This document shows, one piece after another, positions 6,042 through 13,842 of a stretch of 47,318 bases of DNA. The stretch covers positions 1 to 47,318 of the forward strand of contig JAZDMK010000288.1 of assembly GCA_043800975.1 (NCBI GenBank). Reading direction: 5' to 3'. Made by a program: the position numbers and the translations under genes. Origin of the DNA: JAZDMK01 sp043800975 (GTDB lineage: Bacteria; Bacteroidota; Bacteroidia; Bacteroidales; JAHJDW01). Numbering within the stretch: the stretch's first letter is position 1; every line of letters starts with the position of its first letter. The notes under the pieces were generated by a model. The model was not told the DNA's origin, made no database searches, and saw nothing but the letters and a program-made list of their open reading frames with translations.

Positions 6042-6578
6042 TTACTCATACAACGTCACCACTACTTTGTGCGGGCGTTGCTGCCGCCAGATGGCTTCTT
6101 TCATTTTCTTTTCCAGTTGAAAGATTTGCGTTTCGGCATTTTCTCTTTCGCCTGCTATTTCGGGTTCTTTGTTTAGTTCGGGTTTCAATAGCCGTTCGCG
6201 CTTCGCTTTCCAGAAACGCAGGTCAGTTCCCAGACTTGTGGTATCGAGGGTTGCACTCAGGTCGTGGGTTGAGATCACATAGGATTTCAGATAGCCCATG
6301 CGGTTTAGTCTTGTATCAAAAGCACGGAAGGCAGCTTCGTTGACATACAAACTGATTTCCATTTTCTGGTTTCCGTTTTCACTTTTCGATTCGTTCTGCG
6401 CATACAATGCAGCACCTGATGAATCGGCCAGTGAGAGAATGGATGTTTTAATGTTATTATAATTTCCCGAAGCAAACACGGTTGCGGTAAGGGTTTTGCT
6501 CAGCAGTGGCTGGGCTATTACTACACTTGCTGAAAGAAGTAGTGCAGTTGTTGCGAATATAAGAATTGAGTTTTTCAT
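6042..6578 (-). CDS. Exported DUF4349-like protein
   Basis: This 178-residue protein has an N-terminal signal peptide (MKNSILIF...VVIAQP). The middle has beta-type segments (KMEISLYVNEAAFRAFDTRLNRMG) like the DUF4349 repeat. It is followed by a charged helical hairpin of about 50 residues (KAKRERLL...QIFQLEKKMKEAIWRQQ) and a final strand KVVVTLYE, which matches the end of DUF4349 proteins. It lacks the C-terminal membrane helix seen in many family members. It is probably periplasmic. The ATG at 6578 is preferred over a TTG at 6587. Function is unknown. It lies downstream of a CsgG-like gene, separated by a hairpin. Confidence 0.65.
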   Translation of the reverse strand: MKNSILIFATTALLLSASVVIAQPLLSKTLTATVFASGNYNNIKTSILSLADSSGAALYAQNESKSENGNQKMEISLYVNEAAFRAFDTRLNRMGYLKSYVISTHDLSATLDTTSLGTDLRFWKAKRERLLKPELNKEPEIAGERENAETQIFQLEKKMKEAIWRQQRPHKVVVTLYE

Positions 6579-6600
6579 GATTGACAATTTTAAATTGAAA

Positions 6601-6624
6601 GAAAGCCGGACGCTGCCGGCTTTC
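6601..6624 (-). terminator. Hairpin between the CsgG-like and DUF4349-like genes
   Basis: A perfect 9-bp stem (GAAAGCCGG at 6601-6609, CCGGCTTTC at 6616-6624) with a 6-base loop lies 12 bases past the stop at 6637. On the minus strand it is followed by TTTCAATTTAAAA, a weak T-tract, so termination may be partial. Confidence 0.5.
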
Positions 6625-6636
6625 CATCTGTTTGTT

Positions 6637-7782
6637 TTAGTAATTTTTCTTGTTTACGTTTGTTCTGTTTCTTGCATTGAAGCCGAAGGATGCTCCGAAG
6701 CGACAGCCTTTATTGCTTGGAATTACAAAGATGTTTACAGGAATATTCAGGTTGCCTGACTTAAATGTCTTTCCGAATCCGAATACGAAACTGGAAGTAA
6801 GGCGGGGTGTTCCGCGTGAATCCAACTGTGAAGTGATAGGGTAAGGATTGGAAAGGGTATCGTTCCACTGATGTTCGAGATAAGTAACATTGTTTACACG
6901 ATACACATCCGCCATGCGAACAACACTGATACTTGGACCGAAAGCGAATTCCCAACCCGAACGGTTGTTGCGCAATCCGTGCATGATTGAAAAGCTAGGA
7001 ATAAAGCGACCCTGATCCAGACCGGTAATCATAGGAACAAATTCAAATAAAGCCTGCACACGTCCTTCGTTCAGATAAGCGCGTTCGAACTGATAACCGA
7101 ACTGAAACATGAAAGGAATATTGTCGAATCCACCAACAGCCTTTGGAGCCATGATGCGTTCAGCAGTTGAACCTGAATATCCAATGAATCCCATACGTGG
7201 GCCACTCGAAACAAGGATTGGTTCTTCAGGAGTGTTGACTGCATTTTCATAATTATAGCGTTTCGATAAGCTTTTTTTCAGTTGTGCATCGGCGGTTTTG
7301 CCAAACATTTCGGTAATGGTAACGCTTGTCATGTTGCGTATTTCGCGCGGGAGGTAGAGGTATTCATTTACTTTGGTGAGTGAAAATTCAGATGCTTTTA
7401 CATCTAATAATTTAAAAGTGAAAATAAAACTCTCATCCACTTTTTCAATAGAGCCGGTAAAGACGTAATCGGCATCGAGTGCGTTTCCAAGTTCTACCAG
7501 GCAAAGACGGCCACGGCAGTTTGCGTTTAATTTTTTCTGTTGAATAACGTAAGTTACATCTTCGGCATCCATTATATTAAAGGTGTCGAGTTTTTCCAGT
7601 TCGGTGCGAACCATGTTTGCTACTGACCATGCAGGAACTTCTGCGCAGTTGGAGCTGATAGTCATTACTGCCATTTTTGGACGCAGATTTTTTGTCTGTG
7701 CAACGGCTGTGTTTGTGTTGAAGCTGAGACCCACGATTCCGATCAGGATGCGAAGAGTCATTTTTTTAAGGTTTGTTTTCAT
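6637..7782 (-). CDS. Exported CsgG-like/outer-membrane beta-barrel protein
   Basis: This is a 381-residue protein with a signal peptide (about residues 1-29, ending AVAQ). The N-terminal domain (about 35-150) matches the CsgG/LpoB-like fold: a MAVMTISS strand, then VRTELEKLDTFNIMDAEDV and a paired-cysteine segment NCRGRLCLVELGNALDADYVFTGSI. That domain is common in Bacteroidota next to barrel domains. The C-terminal 190 residues are rich in alternating aromatic/glycine strands (FMFQFGYQF, WEFAFGPSISVV, RFGASFGFNARN), consistent with an outer-membrane beta barrel. The ATG at 7782 gives a clean signal peptide; 34 codons upstream of it are dismissed. The role is unknown. Confidence 0.7.
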   Translation of the reverse strand: MKTNLKKMTLRILIGIVGLSFNTNTAVAQTKNLRPKMAVMTISSNCAEVPAWSVANMVRTELEKLDTFNIMDAEDVTYVIQQKKLNANCRGRLCLVELGNALDADYVFTGSIEKVDESFIFTFKLLDVKASEFSLTKVNEYLYLPREIRNMTSVTITEMFGKTADAQLKKSLSKRYNYENAVNTPEEPILVSSGPRMGFIGYSGSTAERIMAPKAVGGFDNIPFMFQFGYQFERAYLNEGRVQALFEFVPMITGLDQGRFIPSFSIMHGLRNNRSGWEFAFGPSISVVRMADVYRVNNVTYLEHQWNDTLSNPYPITSQLDSRGTPRLTSSFVFGFGKTFKSGNLNIPVNIFVIPSNKGCRFGASFGFNARNRTNVNKKNY

Positions 7783-7828
7783 AATAAATGTGTTTTTAAG
7801 ATTTGACATTTTTTGGGGTTTGATGAAA

Positions 7829-7836
7829 CAAAGGTA
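7829..7836 (-). promoter_or_regulatory. Candidate -7 promoter element of the CsgG-like gene
   Basis: On the minus strand the bases read TACCTTTG, a perfect match to TAnnTTTG. It lies 46 bases upstream of the ATG at 7782. No clear -33 TTTG is seen at the expected spacing. Confidence 0.45.
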
Positions 7837-8110
7837 GACCCGTTTGGAGGGGTATGAAAACGGGAATCCGCTACCAACAAGCACTTCCGCGCATTTATCG
7901 CAAAACGCACCCTGAAAAAAGCATTTCAGTCAGAGAATTTGCGATTTTTGCAAATCATTTGAAGAAATTGTTATAAATTGCCGAAAGAATTGGTTCTTTT
8001 TTTTATTTTTTTTCTGTGAAGCCGATTGTGAACTGCGTCAGTAGGCCGAAAAGCAAGTGGTAGTTGTGACTTTGCGTTCTCCACTGCGGCGGAGTATCAT
8101 GCGTAAAAAC

Positions 8111-8180
8111 TTTTTTTGCCACGAAAACACAAAAACACGAAACTTCACAAAAGGCTTGATGATTCATTGGTGCCTTCGTG
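8111..8180. repeat. Dispersed intergenic repeat, GCCACnAAAACAC family, copy 2
   Basis: This copy begins TTTTTTTGCCACGAAAACAC and ends in GGTGCCTTCGTGA, which is roughly the reverse complement of the opening units. It can therefore fold back on itself. It is about 80% identical by eye to the copy at 5048-5107. It is part of the gene-free stretch 7783-8369, which otherwise holds the -7 element at 7829, the ACATAG element at 8232 and no open frame I can support. Confidence 0.5.
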
Positions 8181-8231
8181 ACCCGGTTGAATATTTGTTC
8201 GGGTGGGAAGGCTAAAATCTTTCGTCATTCT

Positions 8232-8324
8232 TTAACACATAGGCACAGAGAAAATGCACATAGAGCACATACAGTTTTTTTAAAACTATGTGTCCTATGT
8301 TTACCTATGGTTTCTATGTGTTAA
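8232..8324. repeat. ACACATAG-type imperfect palindromic repeat
   Basis: About 42-base arms starting TTAACACATAG face each other across a short T-rich centre (near 8275-8282). Each arm contains several ACATAG units. Half-elements of the same family occur at 11957-12004 and 31768-31816. No coding capacity. It looks like a small miniature-repeat family. Confidence 0.5.
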
Positions 8325-8369
8325 ATTTTTTAATAACGAATAACCAAATAACTCAATAACTATAAATAA

Positions 8370-9371
8370 ATGCCAACAGATAAATCCGAACTTCAGCAAA
8401 AATTTATAGCCCGGGTGAAGGAAATGATTCCTGCATCACACTCCCTGGTGGATGAGCTTTCCGACATTCTGAAAATCAGCAACGACAGTGCTTATCGTCG
8501 TATACGCGGAGAAACAGCACTCAGCATTGATGAAGTGAAAACGCTCTGTGATCACTTTAAAATTTCCTTTGATGCTTTCTCTGTTCTGGAATCAGGATCG
8601 GTTACATTCAGTTATCGTCTGGCCAGAGATAAAGATTCTTTTATACAATATCTGGGTGACATCGGTAATATGATGAATCGCCTTGTCAAAGCCGATAGCA
8701 AGCGTATAATTTATGCAGCCGAGGACATTCCTTTGTTTCACTTATTTCCTTTTCCCGAACTGGCTGCATTTAAAATGTTTTACTGGATCCGCTCCGTGAT
8801 TCATGATCCCGCCCTGCAGGAAAAATCATTTGATATTTCACATATTGATGAAGTCATTCAAAAGACGGGACATGAGATTGCCGTCGCTTATCACAAAACA
8901 CCCTCCACCGAAATATGGAGCAGCACGGTAATCAATAGTATGCTAAAGCAGATTGAATATTACCACGAGTCGGGATTGTTTGAGAAAAAAGATACTGCGA
9001 AATTATTGTGTGATCAGTTGATAGAATTGCTTGATCATGTTAAAAAACAGGCTGCTGTTGGCACCAAGTTTCTGCCGGGTGAAAAAGCAGAAAGTATCAC
9101 GGGAGAGTTTACCTTTTATTACAGCGAAATTGAAATCGGCAACAATTGCATTCTTGCAAAGTTAGGCGAATCGGGACTTACGTATCTCTCTCACCAAACC
9201 TTCAACAACATCGTCACTTCGAATCATGCATTTTGTAATGAAACCGAAAACTGGTTAAACAACCTGATGAAAAAATCGACTGTTATCAGTGGTGTTTCAG
9301 AAAAACAGAGAAATAAATTTTTTCTGGATCTGACTGAACAAGTGAAAGTGCTGAAAGAAAAAGTTTCTTAA
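8370..9371 (+). CDS. HTH transcriptional regulator (BetR/Cro-like N-terminal domain)
   Basis: This is a 333-residue cytoplasmic protein. Residues about 5-75 form a Cro/C1-like helix-turn-helix; NDSAYRRIRGETALSIDEVKTLCDHF is the recognition-helix region common in Bacteroidota BetR-type regulators. The remaining 250 residues are mostly helical with no recognised ligand domain. It stands alone between a repeat-rich intergenic region and a bidirectional terminator at 9389. Its target is unknown. Confidence 0.75.
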   Translation: MPTDKSELQQKFIARVKEMIPASHSLVDELSDILKISNDSAYRRIRGETALSIDEVKTLCDHFKISFDAFSVLESGSVTFSYRLARDKDSFIQYLGDIGNMMNRLVKADSKRIIYAAEDIPLFHLFPFPELAAFKMFYWIRSVIHDPALQEKSFDISHIDEVIQKTGHEIAVAYHKTPSTEIWSSTVINSMLKQIEYYHESGLFEKKDTAKLLCDQLIELLDHVKKQAAVGTKFLPGEKAESITGEFTFYYSEIEIGNNCILAKLGESGLTYLSHQTFNNIVTSNHAFCNETENWLNNLMKKSTVISGVSEKQRNKFFLDLTEQVKVLKEKVS

Positions 9372-9388
9372 TCCCTTTTTTCAGGCCA

Positions 9389-9422
9389 AAAAAAAACACA
9401 TCCGCAATGATGTGTTTTTTTT
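9389..9422. terminator. Bidirectional rho-independent terminator
   Basis: The stem AAAAAACACATC/GATGTGTTTTTT (9391-9402 with 9409-9420) encloses a 6-base loop CGCAAT. It is flanked by A- and T-runs, so it serves both the HTH gene ending at 9371 and the lipoprotein gene ending at 9437. Confidence 0.85.
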
Positions 9423-9436
9423 ATTTTTAATGAAAA

Positions 9437-9691
9437 TCAATCGCAGTTCTTTTCGATATAATCTTCCACACCGTTCATGAATTCTTTATCGTCTTTGTAT
9501 TTGCTTTCGATTTCGTTTTCGTAAGCTTTCTGTTCTTCACGGATTTTGTCTTTTTCGTCACCGGAAGCAGCTTCTTTTTTTGTTTCCATTTCACACCATT
9601 TCTTACCTACCGATTCTGGGGAATCACCTCCACATGAAGGAAGCAGTAAAAATGCAGCAAGTGCAAAAGGAAGAATAAATAATTTTTTCAT
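9437..9691 (-). CDS. Small lipoprotein, function unknown
   Basis: This 84-residue protein has a signal peptide ending in lipobox LLPSC (Cys20). The mature part is highly charged and helical, with many Lys/Glu, and carries two further cysteines (WCEME and a C-terminal NCD) that may form a disulfide. No family is recognised. It ends at the bidirectional terminator. Confidence 0.72.
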   Translation of the reverse strand: MKKLFILPFALAAFLLLPSCGGDSPESVGKKWCEMETKKEAASGDEKDKIREEQKAYENEIESKYKDDKEFMNGVEDYIEKNCD

Positions 9692-9759
9692 TTTGTTTGG
9701 TTTTATGGGTTATATAATTTAGTCGGGGCACGACTTTAAGTCGTACTCCGACTGAAAAT

Positions 9760-10902
9760 TTATTTTAAAATTGCTTTCGAGATTACGATTCTTTGAACCT
9801 GATTTGTTCCTTCATAAATCTGGCAAAGTTTCACATCACGCATGATTTTTTCGACGCCAAATTCGCGGGAGTATCCATCACCGCCCATGCACTGCACGGC
9901 ATCTGTAGCCACGCGCATCGCGATATCAGAGGCAGCCAGTTTCGACATTGCCGATAACAGAGAAGCTGATTTTTGGCTGGTATCATATGCCCATGCAGCG
10001 CGCCATGTAATCAGGCGGGCAAGCTCAACGTCGGTGGCCATATCCGCCAGCATAAAGCCGATGGCCTGGTTGGCAGCAATGGGTTTTCCAAATTGAATAC
10101 GCTTCGAACACCAATCGCGGGCCTTTTCAAAAGCACTACGTGCAGCGCCAACACTCAGTGATGCTACACCGGTACGAGTACGGTCGAATGTTTTCATGGC
10201 AATTAAAAAACCATGTCCTTCATCACCCAGACGGTTTTCCGCGGGGATTTCAACATCTGTATAAATGATTTCATTTTGAACCGATGCTTTTTGTCCCATC
10301 TTCTGCAGACGCGGTTTGATTTCAATACCCGGCAGATCGGTAGGTACAGCAAATGCCGTCAGACTACGCGAACCTTTTTCGGGATCCGTGACAGCAAATA
10401 CAGTATGGTAGGCAGCCACTTCACCATTGGTGATGAAACGTTTATGTCCGTTCAGAATATATTTATCTCCTTTTTTGATGGCCTGTGATTTAATTCCCTG
10501 CACATCAGAACCGGCATTAGGTTCGGTAAGGCAATAAGCAGCTACCGCCTGTTTTTCGTTGATTTCACCAAAGATACGTTTTTGCTGATCTTCGTTTCCG
10601 GCCAGCAACAGAGGAGTCATGGCAAGTGTGTTTGCATCGATACAAATACCGATACCAATACAACCTGCACCCAGCTCTTCGGATGCCAGTGCACTATCTA
10701 AAATTGAAAATCCGTTTCCCCCATGCTTAACAGGAATAGGGCCGTTCATCAGACCTTCCTTATAAGCTTCTTTCACAATTTCCCAGGGGAATTCGGCTTT
10801 CTCGTCCCAATACAAACTGTTGGGTTTAATAACTCTTTCAGCAAAACTGCGGTACTTTTCCACAATTTCTTTCTGTTTGGGCTCTAATGAAAAATCAACC
10901 AT
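9760..10902 (-). CDS. Acyl-CoA dehydrogenase
   Basis: This is a 380-residue FAD enzyme that introduces the alpha-beta double bond of acyl-CoA in beta-oxidation. It has the family signature AAYCLTEPNAGSDVQG (residues near 125-145), the FAD/electron-transfer loop KRFITNGEVA, and the catalytic glutamate in QIYEGTNQVQR (Glu364), the position used by short/medium-chain enzymes. RTRTGVASLSVGAARSAFE matches the C-terminal helical domain. The ATG at 10902 matches the normal N-terminus; an in-frame start at 10980 would add 26 residues of low-complexity sequence. It stands alone. Substrate chain length is not resolved. Confidence 0.93.
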   Translation of the reverse strand: MVDFSLEPKQKEIVEKYRSFAERVIKPNSLYWDEKAEFPWEIVKEAYKEGLMNGPIPVKHGGNGFSILDSALASEELGAGCIGIGICIDANTLAMTPLLLAGNEDQQKRIFGEINEKQAVAAYCLTEPNAGSDVQGIKSQAIKKGDKYILNGHKRFITNGEVAAYHTVFAVTDPEKGSRSLTAFAVPTDLPGIEIKPRLQKMGQKASVQNEIIYTDVEIPAENRLGDEGHGFLIAMKTFDRTRTGVASLSVGAARSAFEKARDWCSKRIQFGKPIAANQAIGFMLADMATDVELARLITWRAAWAYDTSQKSASLLSAMSKLAASDIAMRVATDAVQCMGGDGYSREFGVEKIMRDVKLCQIYEGTNQVQRIVISKAILK

Positions 10903-11052
10903 AAAATCGTTTTTTTTAAATGTTGTTGTTGTTTCCTTTTGGCTGCAAATTAAAACATTTTTCTTAATCTTCGCAAACATTCCTTTGGTCGCTTCTTTAT
11001 TGCATTTTGCGTTATTAAGAAAACAATTCGCAAACGGCGGGAGCTGTTTGCT

Positions 11053-11060
11053 TATATTTG
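11053..11060 (+). promoter_or_regulatory. Candidate -7 element of the SDR gene
   Basis: TATATTTG matches TAnnTTTG exactly and lies 22 bases upstream of the ATG at 11083. It supports 11083 as the real start of the frameshifted SDR gene. Confidence 0.45.
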
Positions 11061-11082
11061 CCCAAAGAAAAAAATTATCATA

Positions 11083-11926
11083 ATGGAAAATACCTCAAAA
11101 AAAAATATGCCTCATCACGGGCGGCACCTCCGGTATAGGAAAAGAAACTGTATTGGGTTTGGCCAAAGCAGGCTTCTGCGTGGTGATGGCGGTTCGCAAC
11201 CTGAAAAAAGGGGAAGAAACCATTGCTGAAATTTCGAAGCAGACAAACAATACCGACTTACATCTTCTGGAATGCGATCTTGGATCTTTTGCGTCCATAG
11301 TTAAAATGACAAAAGCTTTTCAGGAAAAATACGGAAGGATCGATGTACTGATCAACAATGCCGGCATCTGGGAAATGACCCGGAAGCTGACGGAAGACGG
11401 ACTTGAGCGTAATTTTGCAATCAATCACCTCGCTCCTTTTCTCATCACAAATCGTTTGCTCGATTTAATAAAGAAAAATCCGGAAGCCCGCATCATTAGC
11501 CTTGCTTCATCGGCTCATCGTTTTGGAAAAATTTACTTCGATGATCTGGAAGGAGAAAAAAAATACGGCGGATTCCGCTCTTATGGGCAGTCGAAGCTTG
11601 CCAATATACTTTTCATCAAAAAGCTGGATCAGATCCTGCAGGGAAGCGGCGTTACCGCAAATGCTTTGCATCCGGGGGTTGTAGCCACCAATCTGTTTGA
11701 TAAAATGGGTTCTTTTCTCAAAGGATTATTCAACATGATGATGATCAGTGCTGCAAAAGGCGCACGCACCAGCATTTATCTCGCCACATCGGAGGAAGTG
11801 AAAGGTGTAAGCGGAAAGTATTTTTACAAATGCAAAATTAAAACACCTTCTTCTGCAGCCCGCGATATGGCAGTTGCAGATGCACTTTGGATTACCAGTC
11901 TGGGTTATGTAAATAAATGGTTGTAA
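11083..11926 (+). CDS. Short-chain dehydrogenase/reductase, frameshifted in a 9-A run
   Basis: The product is a classical SDR of retinol-dehydrogenase type. It has NAD(P)-binding TGGTSGIGK, NNAG (INNAGIW), the catalytic Ser in SLASSAHRFG and the YGQSK active site. The ATG at 11083 reads five codons and then enters nine A (11097-11105). One A fewer would join it in frame to ICLITGGTSGIGK, giving about 281 residues. As written, the frame is +1 off and the only intact frame starts at a TTG at 11153, which would lose the whole glycine motif. So this is a slippage site, a sequencing error or a recent mutation. The rest of the gene is intact with normal codon use. Confidence 0.82.
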
Positions 11927-11956
11927 TAATTTACTGTTAATATTTCCTGGCTTGAT

Positions 11957-12004
11957 GTAAAACTATGTGCTCTATATTGTCTTTTCTATGCTTTCTATGA
12001 GTTT
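11957..12004. repeat. ACACATAG-family half element
   Basis: AAAACTATGTGCTCTATATT and the following CTATG units match the right arm of the palindrome at 8232-8324. It lies between the SDR gene and the M14 peptidase gene, which argues that the peptidase starts at 12018 and not upstream. Confidence 0.4.
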
Positions 12005-12017
12005 AAAAAAAACTGAG

Positions 12018-13841
12018 ATGTCAAAACAAACAATCATTTGCGCTTTAAAAAAGATATTTTTAAAATCGTTTTTCTTTTTTCTGGTCTTTACTAATCAAGG
12101 TCTACAAGCTCAGGATCTGAAAACACTTTTTGAAAAAACAGACGGAAAACAAACTCCGCGTTATGATGAAACCGTTACTTATTGCAAGCAACTGGCGGCA
12201 ACTTTCCCGATTTTTCATTTTACAGAATATGGCAAAAGTTCGCAGGGACGGGCTCTTCCGCTGCTGATTGCGGATCGGGACGGAATTGATAATCCGTCGG
12301 AAGTAAGAGAAATGGGTCGCATTGTCGTTTTGATTCAGGCCTGCATTCATGCGGGCGAACCGGATGGAAAAGATGCAGGGCTCATGCTGATGCGTGATCT
12401 GGCAACAAATAAAGAATTTTCAAAATTACTGGAACATGTTACCGTACTATTTATTCCGATTGTCAATGTAGACGGGCATGAGCGCTGGGGAAAATACAAC
12501 CGCATCAACCAGAACGGTCCGGAAGAAACCGGCTGGCGGGCCACAGCGCAAAACTTAAATCTGAATCGCGACTTCATGAAAGCCGATGCGCCCGAAACAC
12601 AAGCATGGCTAAAGCTTTTCAACCATTGGCTTCCCGATTTTTTTATTGACAGTCATGTCACCGACGGTGCAGATTTTCAATACACGATTACTTACGGCCT
12701 TGAGCTTATGGGCAACATGGAACCTACATTGACACAGTGGACGAAAAATATTTATCTAAAAAAAGTGGATTCACTGATGCGGGCTGAAAACAAACCGATC
12801 ACACCCTATGTGGAATTCCGCAACTGGCATGACCCTCGCAGCGGATTGGAAAGTTTTCTTTCACCGCCTATGTTGTCGCAAGGATACACAGCCATTCAAA
12901 ACAGGCCGGGTCTGTTGATTGAATCGCACATGTTGAAAGATTATAAAACACGGGTGAATGCAACTTATGCCATGTTGAAAAACTCATTGCTTGTGCTTGA
13001 CAAAAATTATTTGAGTCTGATTCATTCTATTGCAAATTCAGATGTTGCCGTTGCCTCTGCTGACTTTCGTAAAAAACCACTTCCTGTAAATTTTGAAACG
13101 GGCAAGGACAGCGTTATGGTTGATTTCCTGGGTGTGGAATACAGTTCTGCAAAAAGTGCGCTGACCGGTGGAATGTGGTTTACCTATTCCAAAATTCCAA
13201 AAACATTCCGTATAGCGCATTTCAACACACAAATCGTAACGGGTACGGTTTCCATTCCGGATGCTTATGTCATTGGAAGAGAGTGGAGCGACGTGATTGA
13301 ACGTCTTGAATGGCATGGCATTCAACTGATGCAATTAAAAAATAATGTGAGTGCAGAAGTCAATTTTTATCGTTTAAAAAATATCCGCTGGAGCGATCGT
13401 CCTTACGAGGGAAGACAAAAAATAATTTCCTTTTTGACAGATACAATTTTAACAATAAAAAAACTTTCTGCCGGAGATGTTGTTATTCGTTGTGATCAGC
13501 GCACAGCCAAAGTTATTGCCTATTTAATGGAGCCCGGCTCTTCTGATTCATTTTTGCGTTGGGGATTTTTTAATACACAGTTTCAGCAGAAAGAGTACTC
13601 TGAATCCTATGTAATGGAAGGCATGGCGAGAGATATGCTGGCAAAGGATCCCGCGCTGCAGAAAGAATTTGATGCAAAAAAAGCATCCGATACTGTGTTT
13701 GCTAAAAATCCGAATGCTATCCTGAATTGGTTTTACAGCAAAACACCATACTGGGATAACAACCTGAATGTAGTTCCCATTTATAAAATATATGGAATGG
13801 AAACCGTGAAAATGTTGCCCTGTATTCCCTACAAACCCTGA
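12018..13841 (+). CDS. Exported M14-family zinc carboxypeptidase
   Basis: This is a 607-residue protein with a signal peptide (KKIFLKSFFFFLVFTNQGLQA). The M14 peptidase domain covers about residues 35-340. The zinc ligands His111 and Glu114 are in CIHAGEPDGKD, and a third His is in FFIDSHVTDGADF. The substrate-binding Arg is in NLNLNRDF and the catalytic Glu in GLLIESHMLKDYKTR. A C-terminal region of about 250 residues has no recognised domain. It hydrolyses peptides from the C-terminus in the periplasm or outside. The ATG at 12018 is chosen because upstream codons lie in a dispersed repeat. The MFS gene follows after 1 base. Confidence 0.88.
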   Translation: MSKQTIICALKKIFLKSFFFFLVFTNQGLQAQDLKTLFEKTDGKQTPRYDETVTYCKQLAATFPIFHFTEYGKSSQGRALPLLIADRDGIDNPSEVREMGRIVVLIQACIHAGEPDGKDAGLMLMRDLATNKEFSKLLEHVTVLFIPIVNVDGHERWGKYNRINQNGPEETGWRATAQNLNLNRDFMKADAPETQAWLKLFNHWLPDFFIDSHVTDGADFQYTITYGLELMGNMEPTLTQWTKNIYLKKVDSLMRAENKPITPYVEFRNWHDPRSGLESFLSPPMLSQGYTAIQNRPGLLIESHMLKDYKTRVNATYAMLKNSLLVLDKNYLSLIHSIANSDVAVASADFRKKPLPVNFETGKDSVMVDFLGVEYSSAKSALTGGMWFTYSKIPKTFRIAHFNTQIVTGTVSIPDAYVIGREWSDVIERLEWHGIQLMQLKNNVSAEVNFYRLKNIRWSDRPYEGRQKIISFLTDTILTIKKLSAGDVVIRCDQRTAKVIAYLMEPGSSDSFLRWGFFNTQFQQKEYSESYVMEGMARDMLAKDPALQKEFDAKKASDTVFAKNPNAILNWFYSKTPYWDNNLNVVPIYKIYGMETVKMLPCIPYKP

Positions 13842-13842
13842 T

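Noticed and set aside
11967..12017. An upstream start for the M14 peptidase
   Set aside because: The upstream codons fall in an ACACATAG-type repeat; the ATG at 12018 gives a clean signal peptide.
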